DNA of 64,000 nt from Bidens hawaiensis (taxonomy: Eukaryota > Streptophyta > Magnoliopsida > Asterales > Asteraceae). Numbering within the stretch: position 1 is the stretch's first letter; each line of letters starts with the position of its first letter. The notes beneath the pieces are model-generated. The model was given only the letters and a program-made list of their open reading frames with translations, was not told the DNA's origin and searched no databases. Below, piece after piece: positions 1 to 12,000 of the stretch. Made by a program: the position numbers and the translations under genes. The stretch spans positions 1,328,001 through 1,392,000 of the forward strand of contig JAIQDT010000108.1 of assembly GCA_021521415.1 (NCBI GenBank). Reading direction: 5' to 3'.

Positions 1-378
1 ATCCCCGATTTTGTAGTACAATCATGGACTCCGAAAGGAGCCACGAGATATATGGGTAGTAGTGTAGTACTATCTGGGTAAGACCCCCGCACACAGTGGG
101 CCTACTTCATGGGACGACCACTGGATGAATGATTAAATGTATATCTTGTGACATATATCCACGTCGTTTGTAACTTATGTTAGGCAAACATAAGTGTAGT
201 TTGACTCATAACAATAATGAGTGTGGGTAAGGGGTATTTATTTTAGATGTTCACGGGTCGTAGCCACAGGTTTGATTGTAACATTGACCTAGTATCTTAT
301 ATACATTTGTTACCTTACTTCCGCTGTGTTTGGTTGGTATTCAATCATCACGTCCAACTCCCTAGTTAGGGTGTGACA
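1..378. repeat. Possible LTR fragment cut by the window edge
   Basis: The segment ends in GTTAGGGTGTGACA. Read on the minus strand this is TGTCACACCCTAAC, a common start for Ty3/gypsy LTRs in plants. No primer-binding site follows, so this is either the 5' end of a minus-strand LTR or the end of a solo LTR. The other end lies outside the window, so a target-site duplication cannot be tested. No coding potential was seen. Confidence 0.35.
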
Positions 379-1137
379 AATATGTAATAAATCAGCCAAC
401 TGAGATTAATTTTTTTTTGGGATGTTTCCTTATGGTTTCACATTCCAACCAAAATATCATCATTACCCTTAATTAAAGTAAGCACCCCTACCCCTGCGCC
501 TAATTGTGAGTCATTTTGTGTGTGTTAAAGAAGGGAGGGGGGGGGGGGGGGGGAGTTGGTTTCTAGTTTGGTTTGTTTATTCTTGTTAAAAATAAATCCG
601 GTTCGTTTATTTCAGTTAAAAAAATAGATTTTTAGTTTTGTAAAAATAGTGATTCGATTTGTTTATTTATGTTAAAAAAAATTTGGTTTTTTATTTTTGT
701 TAAAAAAAAGAGTTCATTTTGTTTGTTTTGTTGAAAAGGTAGTTCAGTTAAAAAAATTTTGCCTCGTTTATTTTTGCTAATAAAAGTCCGGTTCTTCTAT
801 TTTTGGTTGTTGATTATGGCATGTTGGTTAATTATGGGTTGATTGATTGTTAATTTCGAAATTTGGAGGGAATTTTTTATGAGGGGCTAAAATTAAGCAA
901 CTGGAATCAAATGGACTCATAGAGACCATAAGAAAAGGTAAACTAGTAATTCCACCTTTTCTGTTGATGGCCAGTTAACAACGGGGACTCATATGGTTCA
1001 TTTTTGAGATCACGAGGACTCAACCAATTCATTTTTTTCCCGAGGACTTATTGTGCCTCTACCCTGAGACTACCCCGGGGGGGGGGGGGGGGGGGCAATA
1101 ATTTTTTCATATGAGTTATATAAAAGGGTTATGTCAA
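379..1137. other. Intergenic, with poly-G tracts and degenerate T-rich repeats
   Basis: No gene was recognised. Between about 560 and 790 there is a degenerate tandem repeat built on 'ggttcgtttatttttgttaaaaa' type units. Two long mononucleotide G runs occur, 17 G at 537-553 and 19 G at 1077-1095. Such runs are error-prone in sequencing, so their exact length is uncertain. Confidence 0.5.
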
Positions 1138-2045
1138 AATATATATTTTATGATATGATTACAAAGACTGCCTCCTTTTTGAAAAACTTTATTCATGAAC
1201 AAAGATGAAAAAAGTTGATTAATTTGTAATTTGATTTAGAAAGGCACGCCTCATGAGCGAGGCGCATGAGACGATTAGGAAAGTGCCTTGAGGCGTCAAC
1301 TCAAGCACATCTGGGTCAAAATTGATTAAACCTGGTCAAAATTGGGGTATGTTGAAGGGTGATATATAAAAACAGCCAAATGAATAAAGAAACTATGAAT
1401 GGTTTACTTGATGAAAGGGCTAAAATGTGAAACAGATAAGACAAATGCAGCTTTTGGTTATACATAAAAATTATTTGGTTATGTACTGAGCAATGCCTGG
1501 CATACATGAAGCTCTCGCTTCGTGCCTTAAGAGATCTAAATTGTCTCTAAGCGCCTCACTCTTTTTTGAACCAAGATCCGTACTTTGTAGTTATACTTTT
1601 TAAATTTGTATTTGAACAATTAACTGCTAGTGAGGATGTTTAGAACACTAGAGATTAATATCATTAGAGGTTAAATATAAATGTGTGTTTCTTTGTAAAC
1701 CTGAATCAAGCCTCTAAACCTTAGCTCTGTATGTTCACATGTACCTCTTAGAGCACAAATCCTATTACCAGAAGAACATTAACATATATGAGCAAACTAC
1801 TACTCACTAATTGAACTTAGTGAAGCCGCAAACTTATTACAGCTGAGTTCTCCTAGTGACATCAGTAAAACTGAAACAGAAAAGAGAATATGAAATAATA
1901 ATCTCAAGCTCAACCAATTACAGCTGAATGTATAACATATACTGCTATTCAAATCAAACATTTAAACATCATATAATTAAAACAAAACGAACAATATCAA
2001 TCAATTTCGTATTGCTAGATTATTATGTTAACGTAATATACCTTA
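1138..2045. repeat. Partial third copy of the local duplicated unit
   Basis: This block aligns by eye with 3,610-4,515 and 10,630-11,493. All three share a flank with 'gatgaaaaaagttgattaatt', then a segment of about 345 bp rich in GCCTGA/GAGGCGC words, then 'ggatgtttagagcactagagat', then the 'tcaatttcgtattg' block. The inner segment (here about 1,231-1,575) begins near GGTTTAAAAAGGCG-type sequence and ends near its inverse, so it may be an old MITE carried along. This copy is the most diverged. A 63-codon frame in it (1,316-1,507, minus) has no recognisable domain and I do not call it. Confidence 0.6.
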
Positions 2046-4694
2046 GTTTTAGAAACAATGGCTGTGTCTCACCATTATGTAATTCAAACATACCAGTACG
2101 CCACCCCTTAAAGGTTACTAGAGAAACATTTGTATGGGGCGGTCTAACCAGAAACAGTCTTAACTCTTATATCTACTTCTTTTTCTATTTTTTTGAATCA
2201 AATAATTTAGGCAATTTTGTGTTCTTGTATACACTTTGGGTGACTTTTGACCTGTTTCGTTTACAACCAATATATTTTAAATTTGATGTGTTTGATTCAT
2301 CAGAGATAAAACATAACTGGTAATGACCCCTTCAGAAGTAAAATGGATTAAAGTTACAGCCCTTACTCCCAATTAATAATCCTAAAACAAGGTTAGCAAC
2401 TAACAAGTGCATTGATATTAATTGCTAGCTGTTTTATCCCTGCAACTTATGTATGCAATAACAAAAAATTGTTGCTTTCAGTAACCTCTAAAGTAGAACA
2501 TGCTATTCTTAACATAATCTAAGACTTGCATACATATTTCCTTACAAAATTTGAGCATTTTTTTACTGTCTGGTGTTGTATAGTCTGATTACATACAACA
2601 ATACCAATCTATATAACTTGCAGTAGAAAAAACCACCCAGTATGTCATAAACTATTGTCTTTCAATTGTCTCAAGATCAAAAACAGCAAATACCTAGGAA
2701 TTTTCTAAACCGTTTGGTTAATTCAAACATAACTACATTCAAATTTATGAGGTGCGTATGTTAAGAGAAAACTGCAGTAACTAGTGAGTGTAATATAGCT
2801 TCTATATGTCCAACTTCATTTGCATATTACAAGTGATTGTGTTGTCTTCAGTACAATACACAAAAAAGAACTGTAGTAAATTACAAAAATGCCAAAAGAA
2901 AAAAAAACAAAGATGTGCCCAACCAACCATCAGGACAGTTTATCAATTTCAAATTCAAGAAATCAACTTACAATTTCTAGATCTTAACTCTGTATAATCA
3001 GATTTATTCGTTTGGACACAAATCTTATCACATATAATAAATTAACCCATGAAATAAAACTGAAATTTGATAATCATTGGTGCTCATATGATAACCTTTC
3101 TATGTTTTGTAACATATAAAGAAATAACAATAACTTTTTCAAATCATTTAGATTTGGGAACTTTAGATCTAACACTAATAATAATTAAATTCAATCCATG
3201 TGTCAAAGTTGATTTATAACTCAACCACTTTGCTTTATTTTATTAAAGAACAAAAGAAAACATTTGTGATTATTACCATTATAGTGTTAAATTTCAGTAT
3301 CCATCTATCCCGCATCGGCAGTGCAACAAATGTTAACATCATTTATATAGTAATGTATATATTTGGAGACAGGGTGGTCAGGTGAGACGTATGTGTATTC
3401 CACGTCATAAGTTCCACGTAAAAAAACAAAAAAACTGCGAGTTGCTTGATCACCTTTTTAATATTAAATTAATTTATTCTCTATTTTTAGTATATGCACA
3501 TTGTGTTCCAGTGGATATAAGACATAGTCTATCAGATCTTTTATCCTTTCTTATTAGTTAGATAAAAGGGTTAGTGAGGATTAGAGAAGTATAAGTCAGC
3601 AGAACAAATTTCAAAATAAATATTGTATGATATGATTGCAAAGACGCCTCCTCATTGAAAAATATTTTTGATGAACAAAGATGAAAAAAGTTGATTAATT
3701 GTACTTTGGTTTAAAAAGGCGTGCCTGATGCTCGAGGTGCACGGGATGATCAGAAAAGTGCCTAAGGGCCTTGAGGCGGCACCTCATGCACGTCTGGGTC
3801 AAAACTGATCAAACTTGGTCAAAATTGGGGTATGTCAAAGGGTGGTATACAAAAACAACCAAATGAATAAAGAGACTATGAAAGGTTTACTTGATAAAAA
3901 AACCCAAACATGTAAAACAGCTGAGACAAATGCAGCTTTTGGTTATACATAAAGATTATTTGGTTATGTACTGAGCAGCCCCTTGCATACATGAAGCTCT
4001 CGCTTCATGCCTCAGCTTAAGAGAACTACATGCCTCGAAGCGCCACACACTTTTCTAAACCAATATCCGTACTTTTGTGGTTATAGTTATAGTGTTATAC
4101 TTTTACTTCAAGAATTAGCTGCTAGTAAGGATGTTTAGAGCACTAGAGATTTCCAAAAGTTATAAAATCATCAACAAGGATACCTTATCATATCAATTAA
4201 CTGAATAACGCCAAAAAAAAAATAAAAAAAATCAACATCATTTAGGTTAAATATATATATGTGTTTCTATGTAAACCTAAATCAGGCCTCTAAAACTTAG
4301 CTATATACATTCAAATGTATCTCCTATAACCAGAAGAACATTGTTAACCTATTTGAGCAAGCAAACTACTATTCACTAATTAAACTGAATTAAAATCAAA
4401 CATTTAATCATTTAAACAGCATAACAAATCATATGATTAAGATAAAACGAACGGTATCAAATCAATTTCGTATTGAGAGATTATTAGGTTTAAAATCGAA
4501 ACGTAATGTACCTTTGTTTGTTCAAGTAATAGAGAAAGATCGAACAGATCGTATCATCAATCAACACTGAGAGAATGCCTTCGATGTATTACGAAAACTC
4601 ACCGGATTTTGATCGGAACTGTGACTTCACCACCGGAGAAATACAAATAAATTACCCTCGCATCTAACCACCGTTATATTAGGGTTTACTTTAA

Positions 4695-4888
4695 GGGGGT
4701 GTTTGGGATTCCTTATTTTACCTCCTTATAACTTTTCCCTTATAACTTTTCATTAAGTTAATAAGTTACAATATTGTAACTTATGAAACTTTTCCTCTCA
4801 CAATATAAGCAATCCCAAACACCTTATTACTTTTCAAAAAATTTATAAGTTATAAGTTGGTGAAAATAAGCAAATCCCAAACACCCCC
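4695..4888. mobile_element. Tourist-like MITE (PIF/Harbinger type)
   Basis: The terminal inverted repeats start GGGGGTGTTTGGGATT and end in the inverse, AATCCCAAACACCCCC. The body is an AT-rich near-palindrome. The element is flanked by TAA on the left and TAG on the right. The duplicated block at 11,620-11,650 carries a single TAA and no insert, so it acts as the empty site. A 3-bp TWA duplication and GGG...TGTTTGG ends fit Tourist-like elements; the superfamily assignment is inferred. Confidence 0.75.
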
Positions 4889-5120
4889 TAGAAAGGATAT
4901 AATAGGGTTTTCTTTTTCTTAACACCTAAAATGTTTAGTTTTGTTTATTTCGCTATTCTTTTTATTAAACTTAATAACATGAAATAAAATCACACATTTT
5001 CTTTCCGATAAGCTTTCTTTCCCGTCCTAATTCCCCTCCCTTCTTTAAATGAGACTTGGGAACTCAGCGTTACATTTGAATGTAATTAATCGTATTAATT
5101 ATTTTATTAATTTAATTATG

Positions 5121-5278
5121 AGGTGTTTTGGATTCCTTATGATTTATATTAGAAAATTATAACTTATGAGTTATGACTTATCCCCTTACAATTTTTAAAT
5201 TTTCTAAACACCTTTTAACTTTTTTTTGAGAAAGTTATAAGTTATAAGGAGGTAAAATAAGCAATCCCAAACACCCCC
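5121..5278. mobile_element. MITE related to the 4,695 element
   Basis: Begins AGGTGTTTTGGATTCC and ends GCAATCCCAAACACCCCC, with an internal AT-rich inverted repeat built on 'ttataacttatgagttat' and 'aagttataagttataagg'. A homologous element lies at the equivalent place in the second duplicated block, so it predates the duplication. Confidence 0.65.
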
Positions 5279-5596
5279 TAAATTTATTTACTTTTATGAC
5301 TACACTTTATGATCAGCATAAAATACTTTTGAGACGCAAGCTGATTATCAGGTAGAATCGGATTGACCCGGACCAAACTGGATTCAGCTTGAAAACGCGA
5401 AACCACGCATACATGAACTGGACCGGGAGAGTTTAAGTCGGGTACAGGTCCCACAGGTGTGACTTGAAATCGGTTCCAAGTAGAACCATTTGTTACCCGT
5501 TAAAAATATTTTAGAACTCCTCATTACCTATTGTTATCGGTGTTTCATGAAAGTGTCGTTATATTTAAACACCACTCCCATGGTGTGTTAACAACT

Positions 5597-5713
5597 CTAT
5601 ACGATTCGTATAGGGGTCATACGGGTCGTATAGCCCTCACATGACTAACTAATATACGGATGACAGCTTTTCCAGTCTATACGGGTCGTATAGCCTCCAT
5701 ACGAGCCGTATAG
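5597..5713. repeat. Cluster of four TATACG-NNN-CGTATA palindromes
   Basis: Four copies of a hairpin-forming word occur at 5,597-5,613, 5,618-5,633, 5,677-5,693 and 5,698-5,713. The arms are constant (TATACG or ATACG / CGTATA), while the central three bases differ (ATT, GGT, GGT, AGC). Similar palindrome arrays occur inside the LTRs at 16.4 and 39.8-40.2 kb, so this may be a remnant of an LTR regulatory region. No LTR ends were found around it. Confidence 0.55.
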
Positions 5714-5770
5714 GCTTCAAACACCTAACACTCTCAAACACAAAAGGACAAATAACCTATATGGTGTGTG

Positions 5771-6050
5771 CAGTGTTTTGAAACCCGGCCTGGCCGGTCC
5801 GACAGGGACCCGGTCCCTATACCGGGTCGGGTCAGTGTATTTGGGTCGTTTCTAAAAACCCGGCAGGTTTTGCGGGTGGCGGTTGGCCCGGACCGGTTGA
5901 CCCGGCGGGTGAACCAGTAAAACCCTTTTTTCATTAAATCCAAAATGAAATGGGATACCGGGATTCGAACTGTGGTCATTTTGGAGATAGACGCTTTAAT
6001 AATTAACGGTCTAAGCATGATTAGAGGGGCATTTAAGTTGTACATCTATG
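5771..6050. repeat. CCGG-rich dispersed element with a tRNA-like end
   Basis: Begins CAGTGTTTTGAAACCCGG and is filled with CCGGTCC/GGACCGG words, resembling the hAT-like MITE at 29,777-30,058. Its right part, read on the minus strand, has AGTTCGAATCCCGGTATCCC near 5,960, a good tRNA B-box. No clear inverse terminus was found on the right, so its boundary is uncertain. A 103-codon minus frame here (5,734-6,045) looks like a by-product of the repeat. Confidence 0.4.
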
Positions 6051-6059
6051 TAAAAAGGA

Positions 6060-6420
6060 AAAAAACATTTCATTAAATTCTGTATGGATTGTATGCACAT
6101 GAGAACTCAAAATTTGATATATCATTATTTTGGTAAAAGTGAGTTTCTAAACATCTAATTTCGTTGATCCAATGACTGCCTCCTACTTAAGACATGGAGG
6201 AGGCTTAGTTATAAGTGGTAACTAATGGCCCTTAACAAATTATGGTGGTAAATTATGTGACTCTTAAAGTCTAAGCGTAAGCTTACGTGGTCCTAGTTAG
6301 AATGCTTACAACATTTGAGATTTTCACAATTTCTAGAATAAACAATTTCTAAAATTATATAAACCTGAATCATTATTTAAAAGGCTGCACCTTCGTATTT
6401 CAAGCAGTTAAATAAAGTAA
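6060..6420. other. Intergenic, nothing recognised
   Basis: AT-rich sequence without a convincing open frame. Short stretches (for example 'cctcctacttaagacatggaggagg' near 6,178) form small inverted repeats. Confidence 0.4.
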
Positions 6421-6590
6421 ATTGTTTTATATCATCATAGGTTAAATATAAATGTGTTCTTATGTAAAGCTAACCTTAGCTTTGTATATTCAATTGTCCT
6501 CTTAGCTCACAGATCCTATTATCAGAAGGACCTTAACCTATGAAAATAAAGAGGAACGTGAAAATCGAAGATGAACACTGATACGAACCC
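6421..6590. repeat. Fragment of the local duplicated unit
   Basis: Shares 'aaattgttttatatcat', 'aaccttagctttgtatattcaatt' and 'ctattatcagaaggaccttaac' with 8,470-8,646, and more weakly with 1,670-1,790. Just downstream (about 6,660-6,730) a short unit containing 'ccttgactgaa' repeats three times with a period near 23 bp. Confidence 0.6.
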
Positions 6591-6899
6591 AGTTACTCGC
6601 AAAACAGAAACAGGTCAGACCCGATGCATCCACAGGCAAGTTCAAGAGATTTTGGCTGTTCCTGCCTAAACACCCTTTGACTGAAATTAAACATCCTTGA
6701 CTGAAGTTAGACACCCTTGACTGGAATTAAAATTATAGGAGGAAGTAAATAGTAGCATTAGTATTAATTGGTTTGTCTTTCTTTGTAATCCTCGTTCAAG
6801 TATTATCTATCATAAATTCATAATAGTCTTTAGTAATTGGAGACTTGCCGTCTCAAACTGGTCAGATCAGAGATTAGCCCCTCTCGAATCGGGCCAGCT

Positions 6900-7035
6900 A
6901 TCTTTACGTTTCCAATAAAATCAAGAATTCGATTTCCGGGTTCTATAATTTGGGACTTGAACCCAAGACCTCCCCTCCCAAACCCATGTGTTTAAAGGCT
7001 TTGCCTTTGCCAATGGACCACCACCCCATTGGTCA
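6900..7035 (-). mobile_element. tRNA-derived SINE-like sequence
   Basis: On the minus strand the sequence carries an RNA polymerase III A-box-like TGGTCCATTGG (7,010-7,020) and, about 47 bp further on, a B-box GGTTCAAGTCC (6,953-6,963). The spacing and order fit a tRNA-like promoter. There is no cloverleaf with a paired acceptor stem, so this is not a functional tRNA gene. The element extends leftward toward 6,900; no poly-A tail or clear target-site duplication was identified. Confidence 0.5.
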
Positions 7036-7528
7036 ACCCGAATCTCGAAAAACCAATACATATTTATTATGACTTAATCAAATGTTTAAAGCCCAATACT
7101 TATAACTGAGTTGTTGTCATGACACCTAGAGGGGAGGTTTTATATATTTGTTGAAAACGGTTAGCAGCATGTGCAACACGGTGACATATGCATGCATATA
7201 TGTATGTTTACAAGATATACATCACATCCGATAAATAAGAAAAAAGAAAATGTTTAATATATTAATTAAATATTAACAAATAAAAAATAGATATTTTCAA
7301 AACTAAAATGGAATTGTTAAGCAGCATTACTACTGATGTTTAATTAACTGGATACTAAAAACAGATTGATATATGAGGGAGGGCATGTAAACACAAAAAT
7401 ATTATGAGTCGATATCTTCTGGTTGAATTAATTATTATGATTTGTTGGTAACGTATAAATTAAAAATAAAAAAGAAAATATTTATTAGCTGTCAACATTA
7501 ATTTGATCAAGTATCCATATCTCCTAGG

Positions 7529-7539
7529 CTATTTATATG
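7529..7539 (+). promoter_or_regulatory. Candidate TATA box of the FAF-like gene
   Basis: CTATTTATATG lies about 43-53 bp upstream of the ATG at 7,582. It is the best TATA-like word in the upstream AT-rich DNA. It implies a very short 5' leader containing the pyrimidine-rich 'gttttcttctcaatc'. This is inferred from position only. Confidence 0.45.
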
Positions 7540-7581
7540 ATCCCTTGATCAAAACCATCGTTTTCTTCTCAATCTACAGCA

Positions 7582-7899
7582 ATGAAGAGCGGTGATCACA
7601 TCGGAATGGAGAGCTGTGTTGATCTGGAGACCACTGATCATGTGTTGTTTTCAGGAGGAGCAGAGGCTATTAATAATCAGAGATCAGCATGGGGGATGCA
7701 GCAGGAGAGAAGAACTGGAAGGAAGTTGAAGGAGCTTCCACCGTTGCTGCCGATGACGGTCATGAAAAGGTATTACACCGACGACGGAAGGCTAGTCATC
7801 ACCGAGGAGAAGAGGATCAAGACTCCAAAGTACTGTCACTTCACGGCCCACAGATCTCACGGACGCCTCACCCTCCAACTTCCATCCGAGGATGAATGA
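7582..7899 (+). CDS. FANTASTIC FOUR (FAF)-like protein, 105 aa
   Basis: This intact single-exon frame encodes a small acidic-ended protein. The C-terminal half (about residues 50-100) fits the FAF domain. It has a Leu-Pro-Pro stretch (KELPPLLP), then a basic/aromatic segment, a DDGRLVITEE block and a closing HGRLTLQLPSED block; the paired 'DGRL' and 'GRLxLQL' motifs are the family signature. Characterised FAF proteins modulate shoot meristem size and the WUSCHEL-CLAVATA balance, and FAF-like members are plant-specific with poorly known roles, so a direct meristem role is only inferred by family. The protein is short for the family, essentially the domain plus about 45 N-terminal residues. The first ATG was chosen because it follows a TATA-like box at a suitable distance. 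A 68-codon overlapping frame (7,689-7,895) is a shadow. It is the only intact-looking gene between the two copies of the segmental duplication. Confidence 0.7.
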   Translation: MKSGDHIGMESCVDLETTDHVLFSGGAEAINNQRSAWGMQQERRTGRKLKELPPLLPMTVMKRYYTDDGRLVITEEKRIKTPKYCHFTAHRSHGRLTLQLPSEDE

Positions 7900-8469
7900 C
7901 ATCTAATGCCCCCGTCAGAGTGAAGATGGATGTTTGTTAATCAAAATCAACCCCCGGCCAATTAAGATAATATAGTAGCAATTTCAAATTTTGTTGAAAT
8001 CATTTTCAATTCTCCATTTATTTTCGGATTCCGTTTCTTGAATCAAATCATAATTAATGTGCCTGCCTGCCCTTTTTATCCAATTTCACATGATCATTAT
8101 TTGGGACTAGTTTTTTTTTTAATTCCGAAAACTCTTATAGTAGGAAACTCCAACAACCCGAGCCATCGACCTCTTCTAGGAGAATCAACCGGACTACCAT
8201 TAAATGAGGACTGTGGTATTTGGGACTTGCATTATTAAAGCATATGCCTAGGAAGACTATACGCTTACAATGATCATTTTGTTAAATACTTAAGAGTCTG
8301 TTGTGTTTTTCATCCCTAAGGTTTGTTCAAAATTGTTATCTCAGTCTAAAAGTTTAAAACTCACAATTTTAGCGTATGATCTTTCATTTTGGTTGCAATT
8401 AACTACAAGCCACTAACGCTGTTTAAATAATCCTGTTAAATGAAACGATATTTGGTATTTCAACTAATT
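7900..8469. other. 3' flank of the FAF-like gene, intergenic
   Basis: Holds the presumed 3' UTR (AT-rich, with 'ccatttattttcgg' near 8,014) and intergenic sequence. The 66-codon frame at 8,038-8,238 has no recognisable domain and is not called. Confidence 0.4.
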
Positions 8470-8646
8470 AAATAAAGTGAATTGTTTTATATCATTATAA
8501 GTTAAATATAATTATGTGTTCTGATGTAAAGGTAACCTTAGCTTTGTATATTCAATTGCCCTCTTAACACACAGATCCTATTATCAGAAGGACCTTAACC
8601 TATGAAAGAAAAAAAGAGGGACCTGAAAATCATAGATGAACACTGA
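8470..8646. repeat. Second fragment of the local duplicated unit
   Basis: Partner of 6,421-6,590, with the same words in the same order up to 'gatgaacactga'. After that point the two copies diverge completely: at 6,590 unrelated sequence begins, and here 'atgacaattacac' follows. The 400 bp up to 9,046 show no gene. Confidence 0.6.
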
Positions 8647-9046
8647 ATGACAATTACACACCAAAGATGATGTTTTCCTTATATTTTTAGATGTTTATAT
8701 TCCAAATCAAACACCATCTGAGGAGTAACTTCTTCATCACCAGAAAATTATTTGGTGTTAAATGTTAACAGATGAATAATCATCCCAAATAACTTCAAAA
8801 CAAAGAATTAATATTGAGCATCAAGATAACCATAATATGTCTGCATAACGTACCTTTGGGTGGTTTCAGATTTGGCACATGAACATGCAAACACGTCACA
8901 AACATTAGTCCACGCTTGCTGTGTGTTGCATCTCTTCCCAGTTTCTTTATTTGTGTTTATCCTATAAAAATCCCAACCATGGTGATGTTAACTTCTAATG
9001 AGTATTACATGATAATCAAATCTTAAAAGAACAAAGTAATATGTTA

Positions 9047-12000
9047 TAGAAACAATGGTTATGTGTCTCATCATTATGTAATTCGAAGTTGAGACTTCTT
9101 CTAGACAGAATACACCACCCCTTGAAGGTTACTAGAGGAGGTTTAGTAATAAGTTAATCTTTTGTATGGGGTGGTCTAACCCGAAACATTCTTAAATCTA
9201 CTTTTTTTTTCTAGATAATTAGTGTCAAAGTTGATTTAAAAACATTAGATAAATGATCTAATTTTTTGAATCAAATGATTTAGGCAATTTTGTGTTCTTG
9301 TATACACTTTGGGTGATTTCTGACCTGTTTCATTTACAACTAATGTATTTTTATTTTTATTGTTTGATTTGTCAGAGATGAAACATAACCGGAAAAACCG
9401 CTTTAAAAGTAAAATGGGTAAAAGCTACCACCCTTACTCCCAATTAATAATCCTACAAGAAGTGCATTGATACAAAGTTCTAGCTGTTTTATCCCTGCAA
9501 CTTATGTATGCATTAACACAAAAACGTTCCTTTCAGTAAACTCTAAAGTACCATATGTTATACTTAACATAATCTAAGACTTGCATACTTCTTTCCTTAT
9601 AAAAGTTGGGCAATTTTTTTACTGTATGTTGTTGTATAGCCCAATTACATACAACAATACCAATCTTTATAACTTGCAGTAGAAAAAAACCACATTTCCA
9701 GTATTTCACAAACTGGTCTTTCAATTGTCTCAGGATCAAAAACAGCAATTACCTAGGAATTTTCTAAACCGTTTGGTTAATTTAAACATAACTACATTCA
9801 AATTTATGAGCTGCGTATATTTAGAGAAAACTGCAGAAAGCATTTAAAAAAGTGATTGTGCTGTCTTCAGCACAATACACATAAAAATGAACTGAAGTTA
9901 ATTACAAAAATGCCAAAAATAAAAAAAAAAGAAAAAAAAATCCAAAGATGTGCCCAACCACTACTACTAGGACAGTTTATCAATTTCAAATTCCAGAAAG
10001 CAAGTTCCCATTTCTAGTCTTAACTCTGAATAATCAATTTTATTTGCTTAAGCACAAATCTTGTTACATATAAGAAAAAACTCATGAAATTTAATCATCA
10101 ATGGTGCTTATATGATAGCCTTTCTATGTTTTGTAACATATGAAAAAAATGACAGTATCTTTTTAATCATGTAGATTTGGGAACTCTAGATCTAACACTG
10201 ATACACATTAAATTCAATCCATGTGTCAAAGATAATTAATAACTCAACCACTTGCTTTATTTTATTAAACAACAAATGAAAATATTTGTGATTATTACCA
10301 TTTTGTTGTTCAATTTCAATATCCATCTATCCCACATCGACATTGCAACAAATGGTAAGATCATTTATATAGCAATGTTTATATTTGGAGTCAGGGTGAT
10401 CGGGTGAGACGTCTGTGTATTCCACGTCATAAGTTCCACGTAAAAAAAACAAAAAAATTGCGATTGCTCGATCACCTTTTTAATATTAAATTAATTTATT
10501 ATCTATTTTTAGTATATGCACATTGTGTTCCGGTGGATATAAGACATAGTCTAATCCTTTATCCTTTCTTATTGGTTAGATAAAAGGGTTAGTGAGGATT
10601 AAAGAAGTATAAGTTAGCAGAACAAATTTCAAAATAAATACTGTATGATACGATTGCAAAGACTGCCCGCCTTGTTGAGATATATCAAAGATGAAAAAAG
10701 TTGATTAATTTGTACTTTGGTTTAAAAAGGTGTGCCTGATGCTCGAGGTGCACGGGATGATCAGAAAAGTGCCTAAGGGCCTTGAGGCGGCACCTCATGC
10801 ACGGCTGGGTCAAAACTGATCAAACGTGGTCAAAATTGGGGTATTTCAAGGGGTGATATACAAAAACAACCAAATAAATAAAGAAACTATGTGCGGTTTA
10901 CTTGATAAAAAAAGCCAAATATGTAAAACAGCTGAGACAAATGCAGCTTACGGTTACACATAAAGATTATTTGGTTATGTACCGAGCAGCGCCTCGCATA
11001 CATGAAGCTCTCGCTTCACGTCTCAGCTTAAGAGAACTAAACGTCTCGCCGTTTTTTAAATCAAGATCCGCACTTTGTAGTTATATTTTCTAAATTCTTA
11101 CTTCAAGAAGTAGCTGCTAGTAAGGATGTTTAGAGCACTAGAGATTTCCAAAGGTTATAAAATTATCAACAAGGATACCTTATTATATCAATTTACTGAA
11201 TACGCGAACACAAAATCAATATCATTTAGGTTAAATATATATATTTGTGTTTCTATGTAAACCTAAATCAGGCCTCTAAAACTTAGCTATGTGCATTCAA
11301 ATGTGTCTCCTATAACCAGAAGAACATTATTAACCTATATGAGCAAGCAAAATACTATTCACTAATTAAACTTAATTAAAATCAAACATTCAAACAACAT
11401 AACAAATCATATAATTAAACTAAAATAAAACGAACGGTATCAAATCAATTTCGTATTGAGAGATTATTAGGTTTAAAATCGAAACGTAATGTACCTTTGT
11501 TCAAACAGATCGGATCACCAATTAACACTGACGGAATGCCTTCGATGTACTCACTGGATTCTGATCGGAACTGTGATTTCACCGCCGGAGAAATACCAAT
11601 AAATTACCCTCGTATTATAGTTTACTTTAAAAATGGTATAATTTGTTTTTTTTTCTGGCTTTTAAATGCTTATTTGATTTTTGAAAAAAAAAATGTTAGT
11701 TAAATATTTATTTCAAAAGCTCTAAATTGAAGCTCTTTAAATTTGTTTTTGCTTTTGCTTTTCTAAAAGCAAATTAGAAGCTCAGCCAAACACCAACTAA
11801 CTATGCAACACCTCGATAAGTTTTCTTTCCCGTCCTAATTCTCCTTCATTTCCATTCTTTAAATAAGACTCAGGAACACAACCGTTACATTTGGATGTAA
11901 TTTATTGTATTAATTATTTTATTAATTTAATTCTAGGGTGTTTTGGATTTCTTATGAGATATGTTACAAAATTGTAACTTATGAGCTATGACTTATTCTC

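Larger units (their letters stand above)
2050..5550. repeat. Segmental duplication, copy 1
   Basis: This block of about 3.5 kb is collinear with 9,047-12,352. It starts at 'agaaacaatgg' and ends at 'ctcattacctattgttatcggtgtt'. The sequence is noncoding, AT-rich and carries many small indels relative to its partner. Copy 1 contains an extra MITE at 4,695-4,888 that copy 2 lacks. The MITE at 5,121-5,278 is present in both. Open frames such as 1,928-2,323, 2,806-2,997 and 3,200-3,385 have low-complexity composition and no domain, and are treated as chance. Confidence 0.75.

Noticed and set aside
1928..2323. A 131-codon plus-strand frame
   Set aside because: AT-rich, no domain, and the equivalent place in the duplicate copy does not keep the frame.
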